From positions 1-8,886 of the forward strand of contig JAGHBS010000280.1 of NCBI GenBank assembly GCA_021160865.1: a stretch of DNA of 8,886 nt, written 5' to 3'. Each line of letters begins with the position of its first letter. The stretch's first letter is position 1. This stretch comes from Planctomycetota bacterium. GTDB lineage: Bacteria > Planctomycetota > Phycisphaerae > SM23-33. The notes under the pieces are model-generated. The model saw only the letters and a program-made list of their open reading frames with translations, had not been told where the DNA came from and searched no databases. This document shows, in pieces, positions 1-7,148 of the stretch. The position numbers and the translations under genes are program-made.

Positions 1-25
1 AGTTGATAGTGTAAGCAGTGTTAGT

Positions 26-523
26 GTGCCGCTGATGGGTTTTGCCGGTCAGGTTTTATCTGCGCTTGACGATGCGGTTATTGCAGTGGATAAATGCACT
101 GATTGCCGTGCATTTGCAAGGATTAACCCTGCCCGAACGGTAGAAGTTGCTAAGAAGATGCTCGAGATGGACGGTTCTCGCTTTGCCACCGCTACGGGCA
201 TAGATGTTCGTGATGGTATTGATATATTGTATCACTGGGTATTCGATAAGGTTGGGGCGGTAATTACGCTCAAGGCACTGGCAGCCGCTCCTGAGATGAA
301 GATAGATTCCATCGCCAACGTTGTCCCTGCTGCTAACTGGATAGAGCGGGAGATACACGATCTTTTGGGTGCAAACTTTGTGAATCACCCGGACATGCGG
401 AGGTTAATCTTGGACGATTCTTGGCCTGAGGGAGTTTATCCGCTGCGGAAGGATTTTGATCAGACAAAGGATCGTCCGCCGTTGCCTCCCCAGCCACCTG
501 ATACTGGAGAAGCCTTGCCATGA
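26..523 (+). CDS. NuoC-like (30 kDa) subunit of group 4 membrane-bound [NiFe] hydrogenase; 5' end uncertain
   Basis: This is the small peripheral-arm subunit that packs against the large catalytic subunit, equivalent to NuoC of complex I, MbhK of Pyrococcus or the N-terminal part of HycE. The family signature is clear in the second half: the run ANWIEREIHDLLG, then a conserved NHPDMRRLIL block and WPEGVYPLRKDFD, followed by a Pro-rich tail. It binds no cofactor in known relatives. The visible product is 165 residues from a GTG at 26; an ATG lies at 35. Neither has a convincing ribosome binding site, and the frame stays open to the left edge (from base 2), so the real start may be upstream and the gene partial here. 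Its stop overlaps the next start as ATGA. It is separate from the large subunit, as in Mbh and complex I, whereas HycE/HyfG fuse the two. Family is certain; the start is not. Confidence 0.9.
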   Translation: MPLMGFAGQVLSALDDAVIAVDKCTDCRAFARINPARTVEVAKKMLEMDGSRFATATGIDVRDGIDILYHWVFDKVGAVITLKALAAAPEMKIDSIANVVPAANWIEREIHDLLGANFVNHPDMRRLILDDSWPEGVYPLRKDFDQTKDRPPLPPQPPDTGEALP

Positions 524-1704
524 GTCATAAAACGATGATAAATATCGGTCCGTTTCATCCGCTTCAGGAAGAGGCGGAGTTCTTCCAGCTCTACATCGAT
601 GGAGAGCGGGTGGTGGATGTTGACGTGCGCATCAGCTACAACCATCGCGGGATAGAGAAGCTCGATGAGTCCAAGACGTTCGACCAGGTGCCGTTCGTCG
701 TCGAGCGTGTCTGTGGTATATGTTCAGCCTCGCATCCACTGGCGTACTGCCAGGCAGTTGAGGAAATTGCAGGAGTAAAGGTGCCTGAAAGGGCATTGTA
801 TTTGCGGACAATCGTCAACGAATTAGAGCGGATACATTCGCACATGCTTTGGGTTGGCCTGGCAGGACACTTTATCGGCTATAACACTGTCTTTATGTGG
901 GCGTGGAAGTACCGCGAACCCGTGATGGACGCGCTGGAAATTGCCACCGGAAGCAGGGTCAATTATGCCAATTGCAAGATCGGTGGTGTCAGGAGGGATA
1001 TGACCGAGGACCAACTCAAGGCAATTGACAAACTCGTTGATGAAACGCGCAGGGATACCGAGCAACTTGTCAAAATGGTGCTTGATGATCCAGTCCTGCA
1101 TGCTCGTCTTAAGGGTGTCGGGATTTTATCAACTGAGGCGGCGAAGGCTTATGGCGCCTGTGGACCTACTGCCCGTGGCTCGGGGGTGGATATAGACGTC
1201 CGCCGGGATGACCCTTACGCTGCCTATGACCGAATTGATTGGCAGGTGCATGTTGACGATGGATGCGATGTCTTCGCAAAGACAAAGGTTCGCCTACTCG
1301 AGGTGCTTGAAGCCATCAAGATTATAAAGCAGGCGGTGCGCGACATTCCGAAAGGCGAGATAGATGCAAAGGTCGAAAACATCCCGCCGGGCGAAGGTGT
1401 CGGACACGTAGAAGCCCCGCGTGGCGAGACTTTTCATTATGTCCGCTCGGACGGTTCGAATTACCCTGTTCGCCATAAGGTGCGCGCACCGAGTTACAAT
1501 AACATTCCGACGTTCAAAGCCTCCTGCATCGGGGCAGAGATTGCCGATGTTGCCATCACACTTGCCAGCGTCGACCCGTGCTATTCCTGCACCGAGCGGA
1601 TGTGCACCGCCGTTGATAGCGATAGCGGCAAGGAAATGTTTGACTTTGCCCAACTGGTCAAACTTTCCCAGCAAAAGACTGAGCGAATTCGCAAGCAGGT
1701 GTAA
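520..1704 (+). CDS. mbhL: Catalytic large subunit of group 4 (Mbh/Ech-like) [NiFe] hydrogenase, with cleavable C-terminal tail
   Basis: This is the NuoD-like subunit that carries the NiFe active site and reduces protons to H2 or the reverse; it faces the cytoplasm on the peripheral arm. The N-terminal motif RVCGICSASH gives Cys65 and Cys68, and the C-terminal motif DPCYSCTERM gives Cys354 and Cys357, so all four nickel ligands are present. This separates it from complex I NuoD (no such cysteines) and from the sulfur-reducing Mbx relatives, which lack part of this set. IGPFHP near residue 9 and YNHRGIEK near residue 40 are further family marks. After Arg360 a 34-residue tail follows; E. coli HycE has a similar tail removed by HycI after the matching arginine, and a HycI-type gene lies at the end of this operon. 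ATG at 520 has GGAGAAG seven bases upstream and overlaps the preceding stop. Length of 394 residues fits stand-alone large subunits. Confidence 0.96.
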   Translation: MSHKTMINIGPFHPLQEEAEFFQLYIDGERVVDVDVRISYNHRGIEKLDESKTFDQVPFVVERVCGICSASHPLAYCQAVEEIAGVKVPERALYLRTIVNELERIHSHMLWVGLAGHFIGYNTVFMWAWKYREPVMDALEIATGSRVNYANCKIGGVRRDMTEDQLKAIDKLVDETRRDTEQLVKMVLDDPVLHARLKGVGILSTEAAKAYGACGPTARGSGVDIDVRRDDPYAAYDRIDWQVHVDDGCDVFAKTKVRLLEVLEAIKIIKQAVRDIPKGEIDAKVENIPPGEGVGHVEAPRGETFHYVRSDGSNYPVRHKVRAPSYNNIPTFKASCIGAEIADVAITLASVDPCYSCTERMCTAVDSDSGKEMFDFAQLVKLSQQKTERIRKQV

Positions 1705-1708
1705 CTAT

Positions 1709-1741
1709 ATGCATATTAGGGACATAGAGAAGAAACTATGA
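1709..1741 (+). other. 10-codon open frame bridging the gap between the large-subunit and NuoL-like genes
   Basis: The 33-base gap after the large-subunit gene contains ATG at 1709 followed by codons for MHIRDIEKKL and a TGA at 1739-1741. That stop overlaps the ATG of the next gene as ATGA, the same arrangement used elsewhere in this operon. AGGT at 1697-1700, inside the end of the large-subunit gene, lies eight bases before it and could serve as its ribosome binding site. It may be a translated coupling peptide that carries ribosomes over the gap, but ten codons can easily arise by chance. The first bases form a perfect ATATGCATAT palindrome (1707-1716). Confidence 0.25.
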
Positions 1742-3693
1742 ATGTGATTTGGGATAATGTGTTAGCCCAGCCGATATTCATAGCATTGGTTTTCGGGGCG
1801 GTGGCGTATGTATTTTCACGGGTCTTTCCGTTGATTGGTAAGGTACTGGCGTTGGCAGCAGGTGGATGGGTAATTGCACTTGGCACCCGTGCGGTCAGCT
1901 GTGCGCCAGCGGAGTTCCCGTCACTGTTGCAGTTCAACCTCGGCAAGGTCGTGCTTAATGTGCAATTTTCCGTGACATATCTCGGCAGTCTTGTTGCCAT
2001 AGGTGCAGCGGTATTTACTATTCTCGTGGCTGTTTATTCCTTCAGGCTGATGGCACGAGAGTATTGGGAGGGTAAGTTCTACGCCTATCTCATCTGGGCA
2101 ATGGCTGGGGCGTGTATCGTCGGATGGGCAGCCAATTTCTTCGTCTTGCTTATAGGTTGGGAACTGGTCACGTTGATGCTGTTCTTGATGATAAATCAAG
2201 GTCGAGCCGGTAGTCAGAACGGCGCTGCCAAGACTTACGGCATGCTCGGTTTTGCCGATGCATGCTTGCTGATGGCGATTGTATTGATGTTCTCACTGCC
2301 TACCTTGCCGGGTAAGGCGCTTCACAATCTTGCCATTCCGCTCGTCCATTCGCCTATCTCCCTGGCTGATTCAGGCTGGTTGGGATATACCATTTATGGT
2401 TTGCTTTTGATAGCAGCCTTTGCCAAGGCCGGTGCCATTCCGCTTCACACCTGGATACCTGCTGCCGCTGCTGATGCGCCGGTATCTGTGATGGCTTATC
2501 TGCCGGCTGCCGTTGATAAATTGCTGGGGATTTACCTATTAGCCCGAGTGAGTCTGGATTTGTTCCGTCCGGATGCGGCGATGCAAGTCATCCTGATGAG
2601 CATAGGGGCAGTGACTATCATATCAGCGGTGTTTATGGCGATGATACAGCACAATCTTAAGAGGCTGCTTGCCTTCCATTCTGTCAGTCAGGTTGGGTAT
2701 ATGGTTTTGGGTATCGGGACGGGTACAGCCGTCGGTATCATCGGTGGTTTATTCCACATGGTCAATAACGCTATTTATAAGTCTAATCTGTTCCTGATGA
2801 GTGGTGTGGTCGGCAAGGCTGCTGGTACCGATGAGATCGAAGATATGGGCGGTTTAGCAAGACGCCTGCCGATTACCTTCATCTGTGGAGCGATATCGGC
2901 TGCTGCTATCTCTGGCGTGCCGCCTTTCAACGGATTCGTCAGTAAATGGCTGGTGTACCAGGGGGCATTGAGCCTTCATAGTGGGTTCGGCACGGCAGTG
3001 CTTGTAGCGGCGGTGTTTGGAAGTGCCTTAACGTTGGCAAGTTTCGTAAAGGTGCTTTATTCAGCCTTTTTGTCCCGTCCTCCTGCCGATGCGAAGATGA
3101 GCGAAGGTGCCGGCGAGAGTTTCTGGACTGTGCTGCCTATGATTGTGTTGGCTGGTGCTTGTATAGTGCTGGGTCTTTATCCGCAGCTGATTACAGGGAA
3201 GGTCTTGACGCCGGGCATTGTTCCCTGGAAGGTTGGCGTGCAGGGGGCAATTGAGTACCTTGGTGGAACTTTGACGACCGGTGGTGTGGGTGTGTGGAAT
3301 CCTATCGTCGCACTTGGATTAATCCTGATAGGGATAATTGGCGGATTGATTTTGCTGGGCATTGGCAAGATGGGTAAGAAGGTGCGTATCGTCAGGCCGT
3401 TCCTTGCAGGGGAGATAGGTCTTACTCCAAGCGGCAGGCTTGATGATCGTTTCCGATTCCCGGGTACGAGTTTTTACGAAACGGTATCTCGCCTGCCGGT
3501 ACTACGAACATTATTATCGCACGGCCAGCGAGGCGCAATGGACCCCTACCATTGGTCAGGACGGTTTGGCAGCACGATTGTTGCATTGCTTAGAGCCCAG
3601 CATACCGGCTTAATCTGCCTGTACGTTGCCTGGTGCATAATAGGTTTCGTTACCGTCGTAATCTATCTGATGATAACATCGGGAGTGAATTGA
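1738..3693 (+). CDS. NuoL/MrpA-type antiporter-like proton-conducting subunit
   Basis: This is a large polytopic membrane protein of the NuoL/MrpA/HyfB family, predicted to move H+ (or Na+) across the membrane. Residues about 80-445 form the conserved antiporter core. Candidate channel residues are Glu142 (GWELVTL), Lys230 (AFAKAGAIPLHTW), Lys261, His314 (LAFHSVSQVGY), His340 (FHMVNNA), Lys348 and Lys438, with the family motif GVPPFNGF near 393. The last hundred residues differ from MrpA: a soluble stretch of about 547-608 (with PFLAGEI and FRFPGTSFYETV) is followed by a final membrane helix at about 623-645, resembling the C-terminal ends of HyfB/HycC-like hydrogenase subunits. At 651 residues it is shorter than MrpA (near 800), whose missing C-terminal domains are encoded by the next gene. 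ATG at 1738 has only a weak purine-rich GAGAAG upstream. Its stop overlaps the next start as TGATG. Confidence 0.93.
   Translation: MNVIWDNVLAQPIFIALVFGAVAYVFSRVFPLIGKVLALAAGGWVIALGTRAVSCAPAEFPSLLQFNLGKVVLNVQFSVTYLGSLVAIGAAVFTILVAVYSFRLMAREYWEGKFYAYLIWAMAGACIVGWAANFFVLLIGWELVTLMLFLMINQGRAGSQNGAAKTYGMLGFADACLLMAIVLMFSLPTLPGKALHNLAIPLVHSPISLADSGWLGYTIYGLLLIAAFAKAGAIPLHTWIPAAAADAPVSVMAYLPAAVDKLLGIYLLARVSLDLFRPDAAMQVILMSIGAVTIISAVFMAMIQHNLKRLLAFHSVSQVGYMVLGIGTGTAVGIIGGLFHMVNNAIYKSNLFLMSGVVGKAAGTDEIEDMGGLARRLPITFICGAISAAAISGVPPFNGFVSKWLVYQGALSLHSGFGTAVLVAAVFGSALTLASFVKVLYSAFLSRPPADAKMSEGAGESFWTVLPMIVLAGACIVLGLYPQLITGKVLTPGIVPWKVGVQGAIEYLGGTLTTGGVGVWNPIVALGLILIGIIGGLILLGIGKMGKKVRIVRPFLAGEIGLTPSGRLDDRFRFPGTSFYETVSRLPVLRTLLSHGQRGAMDPYHWSGRFGSTIVALLRAQHTGLICLYVAWCIIGFVTVVIYLMITSGVN
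3681..3685 (+). promoter_or_regulatory. Ribosome binding site fixing the start of the MrpA C-terminal-like gene
   Basis: GGGAG lies seven bases before ATG 3693. It favours this start over the in-frame ATG at 3633, which would add 20 polar residues (HNRFRYRRNLSDD type) that look like read-through of the preceding gene in another frame, and would overlap that gene by 61 bases. Confidence 0.6.
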
Positions 3694-4271
3694 TGGGTGT
3701 AGAATTGGTTATCTTGCTGCTGATTGTCTTTATGATAATATCGGCATTGATTGCCGTTGAGGCATCGGACCTGCTAAGTGCGGTAATTGCCATTGGGGCA
3801 GCAGGTTTTGCCTTATGTGCCATTGATTTGCTTCTGGCAGCACCTGATTTAGCATTCCCGCAGGTACTCGTGGAGATTATCACGCTGGTGATATTAATTC
3901 GAATGATAATGACCCGTCAGGATACATCTCGACAGACCCCGAAGGATACATTGCGAACTGCGATGGTGATGCTGGCTTGTGGGATGTTCCTGATAGTGGT
4001 TTTCCTTGCCGTCGGTGGTATGAACACATCCGGTACGATACCAAGTTTTGGCCGTCCCGTGATGGGTAGTTTTGACGATACCGGTGTAAGTTCGCAATAC
4101 CTTTTCAGATGTGCGCAAGACACGGGGGCTGCTAACGTCGTTATGGGTATCTTGTTGGATTATCGAGCGTACGATACCCTCGGTGAGGCAACGGTGATAG
4201 TTGTTGCTATTCTTGGTGGCTATGCGGTCCTGAGACGGATAGGCAGGAAGAAGCGGGAGGTCAAATCATGA
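3693..4271 (+). CDS. MrpA C-terminal-like subunit (DUF4040/MbhD domain fused to MbhE-like domain)
   Basis: This small membrane protein corresponds to the last two domains of MrpA, which in Pyrococcus Mbh are the separate proteins MbhD and MbhE. Residues 1-73 form the DUF4040/MbhD part with three predicted helices and the conserved APDLAFPQVLVEII, giving Asp52 and Glu61, residues thought to lie on the ion path in Mrp complexes. Residues about 88-183 form the MbhE-like part: a helix at 90-109, a loop, and the signature NVVMGILLDYRAYDTLGEA (148-166), then a last helix and a basic tail. It should sit between the NuoL-like and MrpB/MrpC/MrpD subunits in the membrane arm. The product is 192 residues from ATG 3693, which overlaps the previous stop by one base; the stop overlaps mrpB as ATGA. 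Assignment is by strong motifs; the ion-path role is family knowledge, not shown here. Confidence 0.9.
   Translation: MGVELVILLLIVFMIISALIAVEASDLLSAVIAIGAAGFALCAIDLLLAAPDLAFPQVLVEIITLVILIRMIMTRQDTSRQTPKDTLRTAMVMLACGMFLIVVFLAVGGMNTSGTIPSFGRPVMGSFDDTGVSSQYLFRCAQDTGAANVVMGILLDYRAYDTLGEATVIVVAILGGYAVLRRIGRKKREVKS
4256..4261 (+). promoter_or_regulatory. Strong ribosome binding site for mrpB
   Basis: GGAGGT lies six bases before ATG 4268, which overlaps the previous stop (ATGA). It supports that start rather than the in-frame ATG three codons later at 4277. Confidence 0.65.
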
Positions 4272-4717
4272 GGGGAATGAGCATCATCGTACGCATTATT
4301 GTAGCGATACTCGGGGGATTGGTGATTTTGTATGGATTGTATGTGACACTTACCGGGCATTTGGCACCTGGGGGTGGGTTTGTCGGTGGTGTAATTATCA
4401 TGGCGGGTATCACTATGATGGTACTTGCCTTTGGTGGTGAAAGGGCTCGTGAGTTGATGAAAGAGCATCATTGCCAAATGCTGGAAGGGTTCGGGGCATT
4501 GGCATTTGTCATCATTGCATTATTAGGCTTTTTCGCTGCTGGTAGTTGTTTCTTCAAGAACTTCTTGCCGACAGGTAAGGTTCACGAACTTACCAGTGGG
4601 GGGATGATACCATTATCAAATGTTGCTATTGCGATAAAGGTAGGCGCCGGTCTGACAGGGATATTCCTGGCACTGGTTTTAGGGTGCAGGTCGGCAATGT
4701 TCAGGAAGGGTAAATAA
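4268..4717 (+). CDS. mrpB: Mrp antiporter subunit B-like membrane protein (MnhB/MrpB, MbhF-like)
   Basis: This is a four-helix integral membrane protein of the MnhB family, part of the Na+/H+ translocating module. Two signatures identify it: GHLAPGGGFVGG at residues 30-41, in the loop after the first helix, and SGGMIPLSN followed by KVGAGL at about 110-129. Helices are predicted at roughly 6-28, 36-55, 73-93 and 117-139. At 149 residues it is typical of stand-alone MrpB, which in some Mrp complexes is instead fused to MrpA. Its place directly after the MrpA C-terminal-like gene and before mrpC and mrpD matches the usual mrpA-B-C-D order. Its exact task in ion transport is not settled; all Mrp subunits are generally needed for activity. 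Confidence 0.94.
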   Translation: MRGMSIIVRIIVAILGGLVILYGLYVTLTGHLAPGGGFVGGVIIMAGITMMVLAFGGERARELMKEHHCQMLEGFGALAFVIIALLGFFAAGSCFFKNFLPTGKVHELTSGGMIPLSNVAIAIKVGAGLTGIFLALVLGCRSAMFRKGK

Positions 4718-4718
4718 G

Positions 4719-5075
4719 ATGGGAATTGCAATATATATTCTGGCATTTGTCTTCATATTATTGGGCGTCTACGCGCTGATTGCTAAAAAGAATGTCATCA
4801 GGATTATCATAGGCATCGGTATTTTGGAGTATGGCGTCAACTTGTTATTGGTACTGGTAGGGTATCGTAAAGGTGGTATGGCGCCGATCTTGGCTAACGG
4901 GCAGAGTTCGGCTAATCTGGCAGGACGAGCCGTTGACCCTCTCCCGCAGGCGATGGTCCTGACCAGTATTGTTATCGGATTAAGTATTACTGCTCTGGCA
5001 GTGGCATTAGCAATTCGTCTATATGATAAGTACGGTACGTTTGATATGAATGATATTCGTGATTTGAGAGGTTGA
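4719..5075 (+). CDS. mrpC: Mrp antiporter subunit C-like membrane protein (MnhC/MrpC, NuoK-like)
   Basis: This is a three-helix membrane protein homologous to NuoK of complex I and MbhG of Mbh. It links the MrpA-like and MrpD-like subunits and provides part of the ion path. Family marks are GIGILEYGVNLLLVLVG (32-48), carrying Glu37 in the second helix, and DPLPQAMVLTSIVIG (73-87), which is specific to the MrpC branch rather than to NuoK. Residues 50-70 make a loop between helices two and three. Length of 118 residues is normal. ATG 4719 starts one base after the mrpB stop and has AAGGG eight bases upstream; the stop lies one base before mrpD. Confidence 0.95.
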   Translation: MGIAIYILAFVFILLGVYALIAKKNVIRIIIGIGILEYGVNLLLVLVGYRKGGMAPILANGQSSANLAGRAVDPLPQAMVLTSIVIGLSITALAVALAIRLYDKYGTFDMNDIRDLRG

Positions 5076-5076
5076 T

Positions 5077-6639
5077 ATGTTGATGGAAACAATCGTACCG
5101 CTGATGGTAATAATTCCGCTGGGGGCGGCATTTACAGTAGTCATTCTGTCTAATCTCAAGGTGGTATCTCGCCTTGCCAGGATTATTGCACCTCTTGCGA
5201 TAGCGGTAAATCTGACGTTATCTATCTGGATTTGTGTCTATTCATATTACTATGGCGATGCTACAGTTTGGGCTGGTCGCTGGGATGGTATTGCAGGTAG
5301 ACCTATTGGTATCGAGTTGGTCTGCGACGGTTTTGCCAGATTGATGTTGGTTACCATTAACCTCGTTGCCTTTGCAGCAATAATCTTTTCCACCGCATAT
5401 ATGGAGCGATTCACAACGATTTGGTTGTACGATAGTCTGTTTCTGTTGATGACCGGGGCGATGAATGGAGTGGTACTTTCGGGCGACTTATTCAATATGT
5501 ACGTTTTTATCGAGATAGCAGCAATTTCAAGTTATGGATTGGTCGCCTTCGGTACAGAGAGGGAGGAATTAGAAGCTGCTTTTAAATATCTTACCCTCGG
5601 TGTGATTGGTTCTACGTTTATCCTGATAGGGGTGACGGTGTTGTATTCCTTAACTGGTCAGCTGAATATGACCAGGGTTGCAAGGATAATCTCGTTGCGA
5701 GGCATTTCGCAAAGTCCTGCCGTGATACTGGCGGCAGCTTCATTAATCGGTGGATTGTCACTCAAGGCAGCGATGGTACCGTTCCATGCTTGGCTTCCTG
5801 ACGCGCACCCATCGGCACCGGCACCAATATCGGCAATGCTCTCAGGTGTATTGATAAAGGCAGCTGGCGTTTATGCTGTTGTCAGGATTATCTTCAATGT
5901 TTTGGGCATCAATCCATATTACGCCAATGTGCTAATCGCCTTAGGTGCTCTGTCTATGGTTATTGGTGTGTTTCTTGCTATTGGGCAATGGGATTTCAAA
6001 CGTCTTCTGGCGTATCACTCCATTTCACAGATGGGATATGTGGTTATGTCCATCGGTGTGGCAGCAGCGGTGGTGGCAAGGGGTGGCAGCATGATGGCTG
6101 CTTCATTGTGTATGCTTGGCGGATTATTTCACATGTTCAATCATGCTGCTTTCAAGAGTCTGCTGTTCCTTTCAAGCGGTTCAATTGAACAGGCTACCGG
6201 TACTCGGCACTTAAAGAAAATGGGTGGTCTTGCAAGGAGGATGCCCCTTACCAGTTTCTGTTGCCGAGTTGGAGCCTTATCTATTGCCGGTGTGCCACCG
6301 TTCAACGGCTTCTTCTCGAAATTGATTATTATAATCGGCTTGGTAGTGGCAGGTTATCCAATCCTTGCTGCTTTAGCAGTACTGGTGGCATTGATGACGC
6401 TTTTGAGCTTTATCAAGGTTCAGCGGTATGCTTTGGAAGGTCCTGTTTCTGAGCAAACCAATTCGGTACGTGAATCATCCTGGCAGATGGGCTTGGGAAT
6501 GGTTATCTTGGCAGTAGTATGCGTGCTGGCAGGATTGGCGCTAATCCCGCTGAAGCAGTACCTGTTTGATCCTGCTGGTAATGCCCTTTTGAATAAAGCA
6601 GCATCAATGAAAAATCTTTTGGTTGAGGCAGTGAAATGA
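5077..6639 (+). CDS. mrpD: Mrp antiporter subunit D-like, proton-conducting membrane protein (MnhD/MrpD, NuoN/NuoM-like)
   Basis: This is a roughly 14-helix antiporter-type subunit, equivalent to MrpD and MbhH. Visible channel residues are Glu146 (YVFIEIAAISSYGL), Lys230 (LSLKAAMVPFHAWLPDAH), Lys261 (LIKAAGVYAV), His314 (LAYHSISQMGY), His351 (GLFHMFNHAAFK), Lys360 and Lys447 (SFIKVQRYA). The motif AGVPPFNGFFSK sits at 404-415. The FHAWLPDAHPSAPAPISA stretch is the classic family signature. It is a distant paralogue of the NuoL-like protein in the same operon. At 520 residues it is slightly longer than MrpD at about 490-500. One odd point is Arg397 in the otherwise hydrophobic helix before PPFNGF, where small or aliphatic residues are usual. 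ATG 5077 has GAGAGG five bases upstream; ATG 5083 is a weaker alternative. The stop overlaps mrpE as ATGA. Confidence 0.96.
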   Translation: MLMETIVPLMVIIPLGAAFTVVILSNLKVVSRLARIIAPLAIAVNLTLSIWICVYSYYYGDATVWAGRWDGIAGRPIGIELVCDGFARLMLVTINLVAFAAIIFSTAYMERFTTIWLYDSLFLLMTGAMNGVVLSGDLFNMYVFIEIAAISSYGLVAFGTEREELEAAFKYLTLGVIGSTFILIGVTVLYSLTGQLNMTRVARIISLRGISQSPAVILAAASLIGGLSLKAAMVPFHAWLPDAHPSAPAPISAMLSGVLIKAAGVYAVVRIIFNVLGINPYYANVLIALGALSMVIGVFLAIGQWDFKRLLAYHSISQMGYVVMSIGVAAAVVARGGSMMAASLCMLGGLFHMFNHAAFKSLLFLSSGSIEQATGTRHLKKMGGLARRMPLTSFCCRVGALSIAGVPPFNGFFSKLIIIIGLVVAGYPILAALAVLVALMTLLSFIKVQRYALEGPVSEQTNSVRESSWQMGLGMVILAVVCVLAGLALIPLKQYLFDPAGNALLNKAASMKNLLVEAVK

Positions 6640-7148
6640 ACGGGTCGTCTCAGAGAAAACTTGCTCGACTATTGATGTTGTTTCTGATGAGTTTTGCCCT
6701 TTGGGAATTACTATTCTGGTCATTGAATTTCTGGGTGGTATTGGTAGGGATTTTGCTATCGTTTTTCGTTGCCATTGGTATCGGTCCAAGGTTGCCGGCT
6801 GGTATTGAGAAGTTGTTTAATCCTGTTAGGTGGCTTTATCTTGTGATATACATTCCGTACTTTTTCTATTATTGTGTCAGGGCTAATCTTGATGTGGCGA
6901 TTCGTGTGATTCATCCTGATGTACCGATCCGCCCGGGTATTGTGAAGGTGCATACCAGCCTGGAAAGTGATCTTGCAAAGGCTTTTCTGGCTAATTCTAT
7001 AACGCTCACTCCCGGGACGTTGACAATAGATATTGATGGTCAAGACCTTTACATTCATTGGATAAACATCCAAACTGACGATTATCAAAAGCGCTGCGAT
7101 GAGATTGTCGGACGTTTTGAGCCATTGCTCAGGAGGATATTCGAATGA
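6636..7148 (+). CDS. mrpE: Mrp antiporter subunit E-like protein (MnhE/MrpE, MbhA-like)
   Basis: MrpE proteins have an N-terminal pair or trio of membrane helices and a C-terminal cytoplasmic domain; they help assemble the Na+ part of the complex and line the distal end of the membrane arm. Here hydrophobic segments lie at about 11-30, 31-50 and 66-82. The soluble part carries the family signature FLANSITLTPGTLTIDIDGQ (117-136), followed by LYIHWIN and a charged C-terminal helix. Length of 170 residues is typical. ATG 6636 overlaps the mrpD stop as ATGA and has GAGG seven bases upstream. A start immediately followed by mrpF and mrpG is the standard E-F-G order. Confidence 0.95.
   Translation: MNGSSQRKLARLLMLFLMSFALWELLFWSLNFWVVLVGILLSFFVAIGIGPRLPAGIEKLFNPVRWLYLVIYIPYFFYYCVRANLDVAIRVIHPDVPIRPGIVKVHTSLESDLAKAFLANSITLTPGTLTIDIDGQDLYIHWINIQTDDYQKRCDEIVGRFEPLLRRIFE
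7131..7136 (+). promoter_or_regulatory. Consensus ribosome binding site for mrpF
   Basis: AGGAGG, the full Shine-Dalgarno core, lies eight bases before ATG 7145 inside the end of mrpE. It is the strongest ribosome binding site in the window. Confidence 0.7.

Noticed and set aside
1707..1716. ATATGCATAT palindrome as an operator or terminator
   Set aside because: Ten AT-rich bases with no extended arms or T-run; too short to support a terminator and not matched to any known regulator.
1421..1741. Forward frame of 106 codons overlapping the end of the large-subunit gene
   Set aside because: Most of it is an alternative frame of a gene with unambiguous motifs; only its last ten codons, in the gap, are kept as a possible coupling peptide.
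3633..3692. In-frame ATG at 3633 as start of the MrpA C-terminal-like gene
   Set aside because: It would add 20 polar residues not expected before the first helix and overlap the NuoL-like gene by 61 bases; ATG 3693 has a good ribosome binding site and a TGATG junction.
4769..5131. Reverse-strand frame of 120 codons over mrpC
   Set aside because: It lies fully across well-supported forward genes, shows no recognisable motif, and is a shadow of their codon pattern. The same holds for the other reverse-strand frames, including those of 129 codons at 8301-8690 and 126 codons at 1294-1674.
2917..6318. DNA repeat between the NuoL-like and MrpD-like genes around GVPPFNGF
   Set aside because: The similarity is at protein level, with many silent differences; it reflects old paralogy of antiporter-type subunits, not a repeat element.
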